A stretch of 64,000 nucleotides of DNA, taken from NCBI RefSeq assembly GCF_001748245.1, contig NZ_BDFO01000001.1, forward strand, positions 6,229,346 to 6,293,345. The letters are read 5' to 3'. Source of the DNA: Oligoflexus tunisiensis (GTDB lineage Bacteria > Bdellovibrionota_B > Oligoflexia > Oligoflexales > Oligoflexaceae). Below the pieces are notes generated by a model, which had not been told where the DNA came from, did not search any database, and saw only the letters and a program-made list of their open reading frames with translations. Each line of letters starts with the position of its first letter. Position 1 is the stretch's first letter. Positions 51,354-59,849 of the stretch are shown piece after piece. The position numbers and the translations under genes are program-made.

Positions 51354-51673
51354 TTTTGAAAATGTAAGGTGACACCACGGACCCCAATGCGCCCCGTTTT
51401 CATCGGGGAGTCTTCGGGTCCGAATGTTTTTTCCCCGAGCAGCCAGTCGCAGGCGAACTGCCGACACACGAGAGGCCTCACCTCATAGATGCTGCAGCCG
51501 CGTGCCGTCAGATACGAGCAACGCTGTCCAGCAGGCTTGGCAATGTCTTCGGCATTGTCGAGGCGGGTGGAATACCCAGGCTTGGATTCAATCTCCAATT
51601 GCGTACAGCACAACGTACAGGTCCCACAGGAGCGCCCCTTCTGTGGCTCTCCATCCCCACTGTTGCGTCTCAC
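51311..51673 (-). CDS. YkgJ-family cysteine-cluster protein
   Basis: A 120-residue protein of the YkgJ family (PF03692), thought to bind zinc or iron through a Cys cluster: CGTCTLCC near residue 17, then RCSYLTARGCSIYEVRPLVC and FACDW. The start is GTG behind AAGGAAGG. It is the last gene of motA-motB-lipoprotein-ykgJ, 10 bases after the lipoprotein gene. Why a metal-binding cluster protein is tied to a motor operon is unclear. Confidence 0.8.
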   Translation of the reverse strand: MRRNSGDGEPQKGRSCGTCTLCCTQLEIESKPGYSTRLDNAEDIAKPAGQRCSYLTARGCSIYEVRPLVCRQFACDWLLGEKTFGPEDSPMKTGRIGVRGVTLHFQNHRQPQIRRSPIRG

Positions 51674-51683
51674 GACACCTTCC

Positions 51684-52001
51684 TTATTTGTTGTCAGGCT
51701 TGCAGGTCTTCACGCTTAAAATTTCACGGGGATAGGGCCCCGTTTCAGCTATCTTGAGGGAGGACAGGCGAATCAGTTTGCCGTTCACTTCCTTGGCAAA
51801 CTCGAGGGTGCTTTTCAGATAGCAGCGCTGCTTGTTGATGACGAAATTGCGGGCACAGAGGGACACCCAACCCGGTTCCACGAGGCCGATGTGGTCCGGC
51901 TCCGGTACGAGGTACCACTCGCACTTTTCCTTGTGATAGGGATCGCAGCCGGCCAGGAGCGGCAGAACAAGAAAACCCAGGTTGAGCCAGAGCTTACTCA
52001 T
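51684..52001 (-). CDS. Small lipoprotein in the mot operon
   Basis: A 105-residue protein with a clear lipobox (LLAGC, Cys19) and a compact beta-rich mature part with Cys residues (CEWYLVPE, LCARNF, RCYLKST, KTCKPDN). No family recognised. Its start lies inside the end of motB (8-base overlap), so it is translated with the motor genes and may act at the outer membrane or peptidoglycan next to the stator. That role is inference from position. Confidence 0.7.
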   Translation of the reverse strand: MSKLWLNLGFLVLPLLAGCDPYHKEKCEWYLVPEPDHIGLVEPGWVSLCARNFVINKQRCYLKSTLEFAKEVNGKLIRLSSLKIAETGPYPREILSVKTCKPDNK

Positions 52002-52791
52002 TGTAGTGCACCTTTATTTCGATGCGCCGGTTCAAGGCTCGGGTTTCCTCGGTGGAATTGCTGGCAATCGGCCTTGTATCCGCATAACCTGCGGCGGCGA
52101 CCGTCGCAGGGGAAAAGTTCAACTCTTCAATGAAATGACGAACGATGAAGGAGGCGCGCAGACTGGACAGTTCCCAGTTGGACATTTCGCCCCGAGGGGG
52201 AACGGAATCGGTATGGCCCTCGATCGTGATATCACGCCCCAGTTCCTTGAGGATGCGGCCTACCTGATTCAGATCGCTGATCGCCTTTTGATTGACGCGA
52301 TAGGCGCCGGGTTTGTAAAAATGCGTGGCGAGCAGTCGGACCCGAAAACCATCATGGTCCCTTTGCACCGAGACGATGCGCTCCTGCCCCTTCTTTTCCA
52401 GCTCGCGGATCTTTTCCTTGCCGTAGAGGCGCAGATTGATCATCTCAGCCACCTTCTGCATTTCCGCGTCGATGACCTTGGTCTGCCGATCTGCTGAAGG
52501 AAATTTGGTCACGATGGGCGGGCGAATACGATCGCCTTTTCGATGTTCAAAAATGCCGAAGCCCTGCTCGGTGGGGCCGACGCGTTTGACCTCCGGAATA
52601 TCCTCCACCACATCGTTGAAGGATTCCTGAATCGACACCGCGGCCTGCTGGATCTGGGCTTCGCTGGCCCCTTCCTTTTTCAAGGCGTAAAGAACCACGA
52701 ACACCGCAAACAAAAGGGTCATCATGTCCGCATAGGACACGAGCCAGCGTTCGTGGTTTTCGAATTCGGGGCACTTTTGTTTCTTAGCCAA
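51994..52791 (-). CDS. motB: MotB-like stator protein with OmpA domain
   Basis: A 265-residue stator subunit. A short cytoplasmic N-terminus, one transmembrane helix with the proton-channel Asp (LVSYADMMTLLFAVFVVLYA), a plug/linker, and a C-terminal OmpA-like peptidoglycan-binding domain (DITIEGHTDSVPP ... SNWELSSLRA ... AGYADTRPIASN ... RNRRIEIKV-type end). With MotA it converts ion flow into torque or force. It starts 10 bases after motA. No flagellar structural genes are in the window. Confidence 0.93.
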   Translation of the reverse strand: MAKKQKCPEFENHERWLVSYADMMTLLFAVFVVLYALKKEGASEAQIQQAAVSIQESFNDVVEDIPEVKRVGPTEQGFGIFEHRKGDRIRPPIVTKFPSADRQTKVIDAEMQKVAEMINLRLYGKEKIRELEKKGQERIVSVQRDHDGFRVRLLATHFYKPGAYRVNQKAISDLNQVGRILKELGRDITIEGHTDSVPPRGEMSNWELSSLRASFIVRHFIEELNFSPATVAAAGYADTRPIASNSTEETRALNRRIEIKVHYNE

Positions 52792-52801
52792 GTGTTATCC
52801 T

Positions 52802-53569
52802 TCAGCCTTCTTCGTCGTGTCCGCCTGTGAACACCTTCAAACGTTCTTCGATGATTTTGGGGTTCAGACCGGACAGAATGCCATCGATGCCGATGATCAC
52901 CATTTCAAAGGCGTAGTGATGCAGTACCGCCTTGCGCTTCAGTTTTTTCCCAACGGGGATACCCCAGATGTTCGCCGCACCCACACCATAGAGCGTTGCC
53001 ACGAACGCAACCATGATACCGGGGCCGATTTCCTCGGGTTTATCGAGGGAGTTCATAACTTTCATCAGCCCGATAACGGCACCAAGAATCCCGATCGTGG
53101 GGGCGATGGCGCCGAAATCTTCCCAGAACTTCACGTTGACCTCGGCCTCTTCCATTTCGAAGTGAGCCTCGGTTTCCAGAGTTTCCTGAAGAACCGCGGG
53201 ATCCGTACCGTCAACGGCGAGCTTCACGGCTTTGCGGAGTGGAGGGAAACTGATGCCATCCCGCTTCTTTTCCAGAGCCAGGATGGATTCCTTACGCGCA
53301 ACCTGCGCGAGATCGATAATTTGAGCCATGATTTCAGCACGATCCGGTTCACCCTTTTTGAGAAAGATGCCTACGGATTTGAAGGCCTTGATAAAATCAT
53401 CCATGGGATAAGCAACCATCAGCGCACCGATCGTCCCGCCGATAACAATGGCCACGGAAGGTGGATTCCAGACGATCTGGGGGATCAGGTCGGCGGCATG
53501 CTTCAGCAGGATACCCGCCACCAGGGAACCAATCGCGACGATCGGGCCCAAGATACTCGTAAGTTCCAT
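52802..53569 (-). CDS. motA: MotA-like stator protein
   Basis: A 255-residue protein with four transmembrane helices in the MotA/PomA pattern: ILGPIVAIGSLVAGILL at the start, SVAIVIGGTIGALMVAYP, the cytoplasmic loop with charged residues, then GAIAPTIGILGAVIGLMKVM and GIMVAFVATLYGVGAAN with the conserved Pro residues. It forms the ion channel with MotB. A clear promoter with extended -10 lies upstream. First gene of a four-gene operon, divergent from the receiver/PilZ-like gene. Confidence 0.94.
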   Translation of the reverse strand: MELTSILGPIVAIGSLVAGILLKHAADLIPQIVWNPPSVAIVIGGTIGALMVAYPMDDFIKAFKSVGIFLKKGEPDRAEIMAQIIDLAQVARKESILALEKKRDGISFPPLRKAVKLAVDGTDPAVLQETLETEAHFEMEEAEVNVKFWEDFGAIAPTIGILGAVIGLMKVMNSLDKPEEIGPGIMVAFVATLYGVGAANIWGIPVGKKLKRKAVLHHYAFEMVIIGIDGILSGLNPKIIEERLKVFTGGHDEEG

Positions 53570-53610
53570 TGCCCACCCTACTTTCTGGGTCGAAGTGAGT
53601 TGTTTTCTTT

Positions 53611-53640
53611 ATTCTAGCATAGTGTGTCATGACTGTACAA
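53611..53640 (-). promoter_or_regulatory. Promoter of the motA operon
   Basis: On the minus strand TTGTAC (53640-53635), an 18-base spacer and TAGAAT (53616-53611) with an extended -10 TG two bases before it. Predicted start near 53604, leaving a leader of about 35 bases before the motA ATG. Confidence 0.6.
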
Positions 53641-53710
53641 AGAGCGCCGCGGCTCATGTTGGGAGTGAAGTTTACCGAAAGGAAGGAAGGCTTGGAGTGC
53701 GGAGATCGCC

Positions 53711-55456
53711 ATGACATCGGGTCGGGAAATCTATTGGATCAGCGCAACAGCGCATCCTGCGATGCAGGAGAAAATTGATATTCTCAAAAAGGTGAAGGTT
53801 GAAGTCAAGGTTTTGCCGGACTTTCCAGCCCTGGCACGCACCTATCCTGCGACGCGACTCAACACGATTGTGATCGACGACGGCATCCTCGATGGCAAAA
53901 ATCTGGATCTACTGGGTCGCCTCACCTCGCATCCCGAGTATGCCGGCGTGCGTTTTATCCTGTCCATCTCGCACCATCAAAACGAAATCGTGAAAAGGGC
54001 TATTGCCCTTGGTTTTCGCGATGTTATCCCGATCGATTTAAGCCCCGACCTCTGGATTCGACGTTACTCGTTTGCCGCCTCGGGGCAGGCGGCGGACATG
54101 GCGGATCCTTATCCGCAGGTGACGATGAAAAATATTTCCTCCCTGCACATTCCCGCGCGCATTGCCTGGATGAATGAGAGGGAGCTGTGGCTGGAAAGCC
54201 GCCTCACGCCGCCGGTGGGCACCATCCTCACGCTCGGCGGAGGCCTGGCTGAATTGATGGGCGTCAAGCATTTGACGCTGAAGGTCATGGCTCATCATAA
54301 GACGCATTTGCACTTTCGTTATTCCGATGCCCTTCTCTGCCGCTGGGAAGTGGCCAAAATTCATCAGGATAAGAAAAGTGTGCTCAAGGAATTTTTCCGG
54401 CAGCAGCCACGCGTGATTCCCATTCGAATCTACGGCATCATTCGGGCTCCTGAGCTGCGGCGTGATCTGCTCCGCCGTCTGGATCCGCAAAAGTTCCAGG
54501 TCTCCATAGCCTTGAACAAGACCAATATGATTCATGAGCCGCGTTTTATCGGGCCTGACATCATCATCATCGAAGACCGCATGTGCATGGGACCGAATCG
54601 TGCGGCGTTCAAGGAAATGCTCGATTATTTGAGTCCCGATGTGCCGATTCTTATCGTCGGGCCGCAGGGGATCGAGGAACCATTCGCAGATATTTCAAAA
54701 AATTTCCGTCTTCTGCGTTCAGCCAAATTACCGACGAATCTGGATGAGTATCTGATCCAGCAGACGGGCAAGACCGGCCCTACGCAGGTCGGCGTTACCT
54801 ACATTCCGAAAAACCACCGGATGTCCTTCGCCCATGTGATGGTTCCCGCGCGTCTGACCCGCCTGCATCCCGATGCCGCGCAACTGGCCATCGCCTGGCC
54901 TCTGGGGCGCTTTGGAATCTGTGGACTGGAGGCCCCGCTCTTTCATCACACGCTGGGCCGCAGCGTCGCCTTCAAGGTGACCAGCTGTCACGATCATGCC
55001 CGCGCGAACCTTCAGGAATTCCCTTATAAGATCGACGGCTTGCTGGTGGATATCCGGCAGGCGGAAAGACGGCGACTCAAGGACTACCTCATTGCCTACT
55101 TCGAGCAAAAAATTGAGGAAAGCATGGGGGCGCGCCGCAGGATTGCGGTCGCCGAGGCTACGGCTCTGTCACCAGCCGCGCAGCCGGAGGCCCTTAAGGA
55201 AGCGCAGCCCGAAACCGCCATTGAAATCAATCCGTCAGCCGAAGAGTATGTTCCGAACAAGGCTCCCCGTGAGCCGGCGCCGTTCCGCATTCCACGCGAA
55301 ATCAAAATTGCGCTTTGGACCATCGTGGGCTTCGTGATCATCTTTGTCCTCATTATCCTGTTCCGCCCCTCCCAGGAGGAACAGGGCGGCAATATCACAG
55401 AACAACTTCGCATCTTCCAACAACAGCACAGCCGCCCGGCTGAGGATTCCGAGTAG
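53711..55456 (+). CDS. Tail-anchored protein with two receiver-like and two PilZ-like modules
   Basis: A 581-residue protein. Residues 1-125 look like a response-regulator fold (YWISAT ... NTIVIDDG ... VRFILSISHH ... DVIPIDLS) and ~236-350 repeat the pattern (IRIYGIIRAP ... PDIIIIEDR ... VPILIVGPQ ... LRSAKLP). After each comes a beta-rich segment of PilZ size (~128-233, ~352-475). Residues ~531-555 form one transmembrane helix (IALWTIVGFVIIFVLIILF) near the C-terminus, with ~25 residues beyond. Phosphorylation and c-di-GMP motifs are not canonical: no clear RxxxR is seen. GGAG precedes the ATG. Divergent from motA and upstream of the TPR pair, so a regulator of surface motility or envelope machinery is plausible; the domain calls are by eye. 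Confidence 0.55.
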   Translation: MTSGREIYWISATAHPAMQEKIDILKKVKVEVKVLPDFPALARTYPATRLNTIVIDDGILDGKNLDLLGRLTSHPEYAGVRFILSISHHQNEIVKRAIALGFRDVIPIDLSPDLWIRRYSFAASGQAADMADPYPQVTMKNISSLHIPARIAWMNERELWLESRLTPPVGTILTLGGGLAELMGVKHLTLKVMAHHKTHLHFRYSDALLCRWEVAKIHQDKKSVLKEFFRQQPRVIPIRIYGIIRAPELRRDLLRRLDPQKFQVSIALNKTNMIHEPRFIGPDIIIIEDRMCMGPNRAAFKEMLDYLSPDVPILIVGPQGIEEPFADISKNFRLLRSAKLPTNLDEYLIQQTGKTGPTQVGVTYIPKNHRMSFAHVMVPARLTRLHPDAAQLAIAWPLGRFGICGLEAPLFHHTLGRSVAFKVTSCHDHARANLQEFPYKIDGLLVDIRQAERRRLKDYLIAYFEQKIEESMGARRRIAVAEATALSPAAQPEALKEAQPETAIEINPSAEEYVPNKAPREPAPFRIPREIKIALWTIVGFVIIFVLIILFRPSQEEQGGNITEQLRIFQQQHSRPAEDSE

Positions 55457-55615
55457 CCGGATTCCCCCTTCCCTGTCCATCTTCTTGACAATTCAAGCCA
55501 CAGCCGGCGGTCCCCCTCTGGCCAATGACGCGAAATCAGAGTTCTTTCCTTTCCGCTCGTCTGGGCCATTCTTTGCAGGATGAAAAGCGCCTGAGCCCGT
55601 CTCTGGTGGACCGGA

Positions 55616-58600
55616 ATGGAAGTTGTTGCTGTGGAGCTTGTTGTGGAAAAGCTGTTTGGAACTCTCACGAGACTTATACTTTGGCTCAATCTGTCCTTGT
55701 CAGCCTCGATCGCGATGGCTGGCCCATTCAATCCTTTGATCCCATTGCCTTCCAGTGGCTCGGACCTGCCCGTGCTTGATCTCGCGTTGCGTGATCCTGA
55801 GCTGGCCTCGCGCCGCCTGACCGATGACATTTATGTCCAAAGAGCGATCGAGGAAGTGGATGCCCAGACGCGTGAATTGGCTTTGGCCAAGGGCAACCGT
55901 CGCCTTGAACTTTTGTCTGATCTCTATAAAAACCAGGCACTGCTCGCTTATTTCTTTGAAGACCTGAAGGCTGGTCGCTTGACAGCTGTTCAAGGCAACT
56001 ACGGTGCCCCCGAGCAGAAGCTGCGGGAAGCCCGCGCCGCCTTGATTCGCTACGCCACGGATTTTGCCCGCGAGAGCCGGACCCGCCGCGCGCATGCCAT
56101 CTATCATGCCATGGTCGCGAAATATTTAAATGGTGAAACGAGAAAGCCGGATGCTCTGCTCAAGGTCAAAAAGCAGCTGAGCAAAGGCCTTCAGGCTCGC
56201 GTGGACTTCATGGTGGCCGCGGCCCGTGCCCAGCGCAATGATGCAGCGGCCAAACGGGAAATCGCGCGCGTGAGCACCCGCCTGGGCGCTGCCGGTATCG
56301 TGTCGGGCAACCTTCTTCTCGCCCGGGCTGAAGCGGCTCGCAATCGAGATGCCTATCGCGTTCATCTGAATCGCGCCACCGCCGCCACCAAATCCCTGAG
56401 CCGTCGTGATCGTGAAACGGTTCTGGCCTATGCCGCCAACATCTGGACCCGCGAGGAAGGTTCACGGGCCGATTGGAACCGGGCGCCTTTGAATTTGAGA
56501 ATCAACCGTGATACGGAAGTGGCCAAGGCTGTAACGGAACGTCAGGCCCTGCAGGCGTCCGCGAAAGGAAATCTGCAACCAGCCTTTCGTTATTATCGCG
56601 CTCTGATGGAAGCGAGCAAAGGCCAGGCCCGCCTGGTGCAGGTCGCCGATCGCATCCTGGATCTGGAAGCGGCTCAGTATCGCAGCAGTAAAAATGCGAG
56701 AGCCTATCAGAAAACTCTGATCAGCTTCCAGCATATGTATGAAACGGATGGCATCCTGGGTCAAAACCAGGAAGCCGCCAAAGCCGCTGCTGAAAGCGTG
56801 CGCCTGCGCCATCGCAATCTCATTGTGCAGTTGATCAGTCAGGGTAAGAGACCCCGCAGCGATCGTCGGACCAAAGCGGAAGCCATCGCTGTGGCCAACG
56901 TCTATCTCAATGGCCAAGCGCTGGAAAATGAAAAGGTTCCTTTGAAAACCGATATCGGTCGCCTTTATGCTTTGAACGATCAGCATGCCGAAGCCGTGCG
57001 CGTTTTCATGGAATTGAAAGCGGCCAGTCAGCCCGCTCAGGCTCAGCAATTTCTTTTGCTGGCGATGCAGTCCCAACGCATTCTGGCCAAATGGACGGAA
57101 AAAGCTCCCTGGTCGGGTTCCAGCAAGCAGGCCGCTCCGGCTCGCCAGGTCCTCGCCCAAATGTTTGAAGAACGTGTGCAGGCCACAGGCAGCTGGGATG
57201 ATCTCGCTCACCTGGGTCTCCTTTATATCAACCTGAATCAGGCAACCAAGGCTTACGGCATCTGGACGGCGGCTCTTCAAAAGAATGCCCAAGGTCCCCA
57301 TGCGCAGCTTGCAGCGGGCATGATGCTCGAAACCTATAAGAAAGGCCGCCAGTGGCAGAATCTGGAGGACATGGCCCGTCTTGCCATCAAGGCCCAGCTG
57401 ACTCCGATCTATCAGAATAAGAGACTCGATACTGTGGCGCTCCTGGGTGATGCCCTCTTTGAAGGAGGCAAGGAACACTTTGCCGGCAGTCGCTGGGAAA
57501 AAGCCACAATGAAACTCGCCGAGTTTATCAAGTCCTATCGCAGCGATTTCCGTCGCCCCGAAGGCATGTTCATCCTCGGCAAAGCCTATCATAACGACGA
57601 GAAGCATCCTCAGTCCGTGGAGACGCTCTTTGCTCTCGTGAATGAGTATCCGGCCAGTCCTTTCGATCATGATGCCCTCCTTCTGGGTGGCAGCTGGTCC
57701 ATCCCCATGGCCTGGGAAGAGCAGACCATCTTCTTCTATCAGCGCTTTGTGGATCGTTACGCTCGTGACACCAAGGCTCCGCAGATTCGCATGACGCTGG
57801 TCGACCTCTACCTCGGTCGTGAGCTCTATGGGAATGCCGTGCGCGTGCATATGGCTCACGTTGAGGATTCCCAGGTCAGCCGCCAGGAGCAGATCAAATC
57901 CGCTCTCGCGGTGATGCATATCGAGGAACGCTATGGCGAAGCGAAGCATGCCTACTGGGGTGTGAATAAGGCTCGCGAACTGTCAGGTAACAATCCTTCC
58001 GTGGTCGCTGAAGTGCTGGCCTTCGAAGCCCGTCAGGCGGCAGCGCGGAGTGACTTTACGAAATTGCGTCAGCTGGAAGCGCAGCTGAGCGGCCTCGGCA
58101 TCCAGAGTCGCGATGCGGCTGAAGGTTTGGCTTTGACCCGCTTTGTCCTCGCCGACAAGGAAGCGGAAGAAACCAAACAGAAGATTTTCAACCTGGAGCA
58201 GACCGATCCTTATAACACCTTGCAGACCCAGTACGCTGTGTTCCTGAAGACCAAGGCGTCCTATGAGAAGGTCTGTGCGGCGGGCACCTCCACTTACTGT
58301 GGACTCGCCATGCTCCGCCTATCGGAAACCACCCGTCACAGTCTGAGCGCCATCGAGAATCTGAGCATTCCTCAGACTCTGGATGAAAGCATCGTGACGA
58401 AGTTTGAGAAGCAAAAGCTGGCCATCATCAACGTCATCACGCAGACCGCTTCGGAAGCTGACGCCATCGCTCTCGGCATCTCCGAGAAGGGTGATACGCT
58501 GCCCGTCTGGTCGCAGGAGATTGTGGTGAATAGTTCGGCTGGAAATCTGGATCGGAGCCACGGCGCCATCGGCGATGGTTATGTGCAGTGGATGCCTGTG

Positions 58601-58618
58601 AAGACCGATGTTGAATGA
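55616..58618 (+). CDS. Large exported TPR-repeat protein (GltD/PglI-like)
   Basis: A 1000-residue protein with a signal peptide (LILWLNLSLSASIAMAGPF) and then almost only tetratricopeptide-like helix pairs to about residue 960. Clear units include LGLLYINLNQATKAYGIWTAAL and MFILGKAYHNDEKHPQSVETLFALV. Together with the following TPR lipoprotein it recalls the GltD-GltE pair of the myxobacterial gliding apparatus; that is similarity of architecture and order, not proven homology. The ATG at 55616 lacks a good ribosome site; an in-frame GTG at 55643 with GGAG upstream gives a neater signal peptide and may be the real start. The end overlaps the upstream leader of the next gene. Confidence 0.7.
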   Translation: MEVVAVELVVEKLFGTLTRLILWLNLSLSASIAMAGPFNPLIPLPSSGSDLPVLDLALRDPELASRRLTDDIYVQRAIEEVDAQTRELALAKGNRRLELLSDLYKNQALLAYFFEDLKAGRLTAVQGNYGAPEQKLREARAALIRYATDFARESRTRRAHAIYHAMVAKYLNGETRKPDALLKVKKQLSKGLQARVDFMVAAARAQRNDAAAKREIARVSTRLGAAGIVSGNLLLARAEAARNRDAYRVHLNRATAATKSLSRRDRETVLAYAANIWTREEGSRADWNRAPLNLRINRDTEVAKAVTERQALQASAKGNLQPAFRYYRALMEASKGQARLVQVADRILDLEAAQYRSSKNARAYQKTLISFQHMYETDGILGQNQEAAKAAAESVRLRHRNLIVQLISQGKRPRSDRRTKAEAIAVANVYLNGQALENEKVPLKTDIGRLYALNDQHAEAVRVFMELKAASQPAQAQQFLLLAMQSQRILAKWTEKAPWSGSSKQAAPARQVLAQMFEERVQATGSWDDLAHLGLLYINLNQATKAYGIWTAALQKNAQGPHAQLAAGMMLETYKKGRQWQNLEDMARLAIKAQLTPIYQNKRLDTVALLGDALFEGGKEHFAGSRWEKATMKLAEFIKSYRSDFRRPEGMFILGKAYHNDEKHPQSVETLFALVNEYPASPFDHDALLLGGSWSIPMAWEEQTIFFYQRFVDRYARDTKAPQIRMTLVDLYLGRELYGNAVRVHMAHVEDSQVSRQEQIKSALAVMHIEERYGEAKHAYWGVNKARELSGNNPSVVAEVLAFEARQAAARSDFTKLRQLEAQLSGLGIQSRDAAEGLALTRFVLADKEAEETKQKIFNLEQTDPYNTLQTQYAVFLKTKASYEKVCAAGTSTYCGLAMLRLSETTRHSLSAIENLSIPQTLDESIVTKFEKQKLAIINVITQTASEADAIALGISEKGDTLPVWSQEIVVNSSAGNLDRSHGAIGDGYVQWMPVKTDVE

Positions 58619-58646
58619 TTTTGGAAAGAACTGGAAGGAGAGTCTT

Positions 58647-59660
58647 ATGTTGAAATTGAAACACCTGATGCTTGGACTCGGTATACTGGCCCTCCCGGCC
58701 TGTACCACCACCGGTGGTTCGACCCAGAGCTCTGGGGCTCGCCGTGGCGCTTCCACGCTGGCCTACAGCAAGGCGCCCATCGTGCACCAGACCAGCGGTC
58801 ATACCATCATGCGCAAACTGAATCGTGACAACTGGGTTCAGATCCGCAACAGTACGAAGAGCGAGCATATCCGACTTTATGCGGCTCTCGGGGCTGCGGA
58901 ATGGGATGTGGCCGTCTCCGACGCCCGCGTCTATCTGCAGAATCATCCTCAGGATGAGGTGGCCTTGACGGTTCTGGCGCTTGGTCTGGCGATGAAAAAG
59001 AACTACAGCATGGCGGCCTATTACGCCAATCTCCTGGATCAATATCATCCCGGCAATCCGGAAGTGCACAACCTTCTCGGTCTCGCCTCGATGAATAAAC
59101 CCGGAGCGACCTTCGAGGATTTTCAAAAGGCCAAGGAGCATTTTGAAAAAGCCTTTGATGGTTCCGGTCAGCAGATTGCAAGCGGTTTGAACCTCGCCCA
59201 CTTGAATCTTGAAATGGGCAACGCGGAAGCCGCCCGTGATATCTTTCAGGCTGTACGTCCCCGCTGTGGCGACTGCACCGAAGCCATGATGGGTTACGGC
59301 ATCGCCTCCAGCCGTCTGCGCGATTTCGCGAAGGCCGAAGAGGTGTTCAACGAAATTCTGAGCCGCGATCCGCATAGTGCTTACGCGCTTTTCTATCTGG
59401 GCCTCGTCGCCCGTTATGGACGCAATGATAAGCAGGCTGCCATAACCCATTTGACTGCCTTGGTCGAAGACCCTGAGATTAAAAATATTGAAATGCAGCG
59501 CAAGGGAAACTTCCTGCTTCGTCGTATCCAGGCTGAAGTTTACAGCCAGCCGAAAGATACCGCGATTGCCCGGGAAAAGCCGACCCAGGCTACGAAAAAG
59601 GCGGCTTCAGAACCTGTCCTTGTGCCCGATGATCTGGAACAGGCGATCAACGCTGAATAA
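58647..59660 (+). CDS. TPR-repeat lipoprotein (GltE/AglT-like)
   Basis: About 337 residues. Lipobox LALPAC after a short hydrophobic stretch (MLKLKHLMLGLGILALPAC), then a Ser/Gly/Thr-rich spacer and at least five TPR units (~75-290: YAALGAAEWDVAVSDARVYL, MGYGIASSRLRDFAKAEEVF, LFYLGLVARYGRNDKQAAITHL). I choose ATG 58647 with AAGGAG 7 bases upstream; the longer frame from 58608 would overlap the previous gene without a site. It is a probable outer-membrane partner of the 1000-residue TPR protein. A strong terminator closes the unit. Confidence 0.78.
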   Translation: MLKLKHLMLGLGILALPACTTTGGSTQSSGARRGASTLAYSKAPIVHQTSGHTIMRKLNRDNWVQIRNSTKSEHIRLYAALGAAEWDVAVSDARVYLQNHPQDEVALTVLALGLAMKKNYSMAAYYANLLDQYHPGNPEVHNLLGLASMNKPGATFEDFQKAKEHFEKAFDGSGQQIASGLNLAHLNLEMGNAEAARDIFQAVRPRCGDCTEAMMGYGIASSRLRDFAKAEEVFNEILSRDPHSAYALFYLGLVARYGRNDKQAAITHLTALVEDPEIKNIEMQRKGNFLLRRIQAEVYSQPKDTAIAREKPTQATKKAASEPVLVPDDLEQAINAE

Positions 59661-59687
59661 GCGTCTGCTCATACTCCTTCCCTTCCG

Positions 59688-59717
59688 GGGTCTCGCTCAC
59701 TGGCGAGACCCTTTTTT
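59688..59717 (+). terminator. Rho-independent terminator after the TPR lipoprotein gene
   Basis: A perfect 9-bp stem GGGTCTCGC / GCGAGACCC with a 6-base loop and six T residues directly after. One of only two textbook intrinsic terminators in the window. Confidence 0.9.
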
Positions 59718-59741
59718 CACATTGATGTCTGACAACTTCTC

Positions 59742-59770
59742 TTTCCAAGCCGTCCATTCTGCATTACGAT
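59742..59770 (+). promoter_or_regulatory. Weak promoter candidate for the homocysteine methyltransferase gene
   Basis: TTTCCA (59742-59747), a 17-base spacer and TACGAT (59765-59770). I looked for SAM or cobalamin riboswitch elements in the following 75 bases and saw none. Confidence 0.3.
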
Positions 59771-59849
59771 AGCAAAATCGTGTGCAATTCATGTCACCTT
59801 GGCTCAAATGCCCGCATGGGTTCAGGAGCCGCACGCCACCAGGAATGGA

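Noticed and set aside
56462..57949. 495-codon minus-strand frame within the large TPR gene
   Set aside because: The plus strand encodes a continuous 1000-residue TPR protein; the antisense product has no features.
59718..59849. SAM or cobalamin riboswitch ahead of the methionine gene
   Set aside because: Too short and without the conserved helices after the terminator.
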